Part shown: positions 63,468 through 64,000 of the stretch, one piece after another
Position numbering within the stretch: the first letter of the stretch is position 1
How the letters are laid out: the number at the start of each line of letters is the position of its first letter
Origin: Albibacterium profundi
GTDB lineage: Bacteria > Bacteroidota > Bacteroidia > Sphingobacteriales > Sphingobacteriaceae
NCBI RefSeq assembly: GCF_042159835.1
Contig: NZ_JBBVGT010000002.1
Coordinates: forward strand, 868,001-932,000
Length of the DNA: 64,000 nt
Direction of reading: 5' to 3'
The notes under the pieces: model-generated
Databases searched by the model: none
Told to the model about the DNA's origin: nothing
What the model saw: only the letters and a program-made list of their open reading frames with translations
Translations under genes and position numbers: made by a program

Positions 63468-63962
63468 ATGGCAACTTATCTGAAAAGCCTATCTGATTTT
63501 TCACATCTTGAAGTCGCTTCAGCAGAGAACCTGAAGGTTGGAATTGTTGTCGCTCAATGGAATGTTGCCATTACAGGCGCATTATATGACGGTGCTTACC
63601 AATTGCTTCTAGATAAGAAAGTCGCACCCGAAAACATCAAAACCATTCAAGTGCCTGGAAGCTTTGAATTAATCTCCGGTGCAGACATGCTACTCAGCGA
63701 CACATCTCTCGATGCTGTGATTTGCCTAGGTTGCGTAATTCAAGGAGAAACGCGTCATTTCGACTTTATTTGTGATGCCGTTGCCAATGGCATAGCCAAT
63801 GTTTCAATTAAGTATAACAAACCGGTCATATTTGGTGTATTGACCACCGATAACCAGCAGCAGGCAGAAGATCGTTCAGGCGGAAAACATGGGAATAAGG
63901 GAGAAGAAGCTGCAATTACGGCAATTCAAATGGCGCATATTCAAGCTAGCCTGACAAAATAA
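63468..63962 (+). CDS. ribH: 6,7-dimethyl-8-ribityllumazine synthase
   Basis: RibH condenses 5-amino-6-ribitylamino-uracil with dihydroxybutanone phosphate in riboflavin synthesis. The 164-aa protein has VGIVVAQWNVAITGALYDGA (active-site Trp in place of the common Phe), VPGSFELISGADML, LGCVIQGETRHFDFICDAVANGI, PVIFGVLTTDNQQQAEDRSGG and a GNKGEEAA C-terminus. It usually assembles into 60-mers or pentamers. It is probably co-transcribed with the TPR gene. Confidence 0.96.
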   Translation: MATYLKSLSDFSHLEVASAENLKVGIVVAQWNVAITGALYDGAYQLLLDKKVAPENIKTIQVPGSFELISGADMLLSDTSLDAVICLGCVIQGETRHFDFICDAVANGIANVSIKYNKPVIFGVLTTDNQQQAEDRSGGKHGNKGEEAAITAIQMAHIQASLTK

Positions 63963-63989
63963 TAAAAACACATTCTAAATATAATCGTT

Positions 63990-63997
63990 TATCTTTG
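63990..63997 (+). promoter_or_regulatory. Predicted -7 element at the right edge
   Basis: TATCTTTG matches TAnnTTTG exactly, 27 bp after the ribH stop. It probably belongs to a gene starting just beyond the window. Confidence 0.4.
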
Positions 63998-64000
63998 GGT

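Noticed and set aside
1..64000. tRNA, rRNA, integrase, transposase, phage or toxin-antitoxin genes
   Set aside because: I looked for tRNA-like cloverleaf ends, DDE/tyrosine recombinase motifs and small paired genes and found none that could be supported.

Overview
The window is chromosomal DNA from a member of the Bacteroidota, most likely the Sphingobacteriaceae (Sphingobacterium, Pedobacter, Olivibacter or Parapedobacter type). The evidence is SusC/SusD pairs, many lipoproteins, -7 promoter elements of the TAnnTTTG type, moderate-to-low GC, and Bacteroidota-specific families (DUF6427, DUF2480, DUF3109, DUF1599, BT_3928 family, DUF5007). I see no tRNA, rRNA, CRISPR, phage or insertion sequence.

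Left part (1 to about 41,800) is an accessory glycan and glycoprotein utilisation region. It opens with the 3' end of a sulfatase and a Tat-exported GH109 alpha-N-acetylgalactosaminidase-like protein (+ strand), followed by a TonB-type outer membrane barrel (- strand). From 26,684 down to 5,269 runs one very long minus-strand gene series: susC2-susD2-fasciclin-DUF5007-susC1-susD1-fasciclin-DUF5008-like-LamG/phosphodiesterase-like-M60 peptidase-LamG/phosphodiesterase-like-discoidin lipoprotein-DUF3472. Gaps as far as the discoidin lipoprotein are under 35 bp. Ten of these products are predicted lipoproteins. A nicotinamidase (pncA) separates this locus from a second minus-strand operon for L-fucose: mutarotase, UxaA-type dehydratase, two SDR dehydrogenases, FAH-family hydrolase and a GH95 alpha-L-fucosidase, with a divergent AraC regulator. 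Then come a full sulfatase, a susD relic, a PNGase F-like protein and a GH20 hexosaminidase.

Taken together the enzymes suggest stepwise attack on sulfated, fucosylated, O- and N-glycosylated proteins (mucin-like glycoproteins): M60 peptidase and PNGase F on the protein-glycan junction, GH109, GH20, GH95 and sulfatases on the sugars, and cytoplasmic oxidation of the released fucose. A shared 13-bp operator-like motif (ACAAWCGKTTGCG) occurs upstream of GH109 and twice in the leader region of the long operon, which suggests one regulon under a LacI-type regulator not encoded here.

Right part (about 41,900 to 64,000) is housekeeping: a DUF6427 membrane protein, an outer membrane protein with lptC, ppiD, DUF2480/DUF3108/DUF3109, tamB and tsaD (divergent), a folP-rfbC-rfbD-nudix operon, DUF1599, a BT_3928-family protein, aroK, recF with a DciA-like gene, a YfgM-like TPR protein and ribH.
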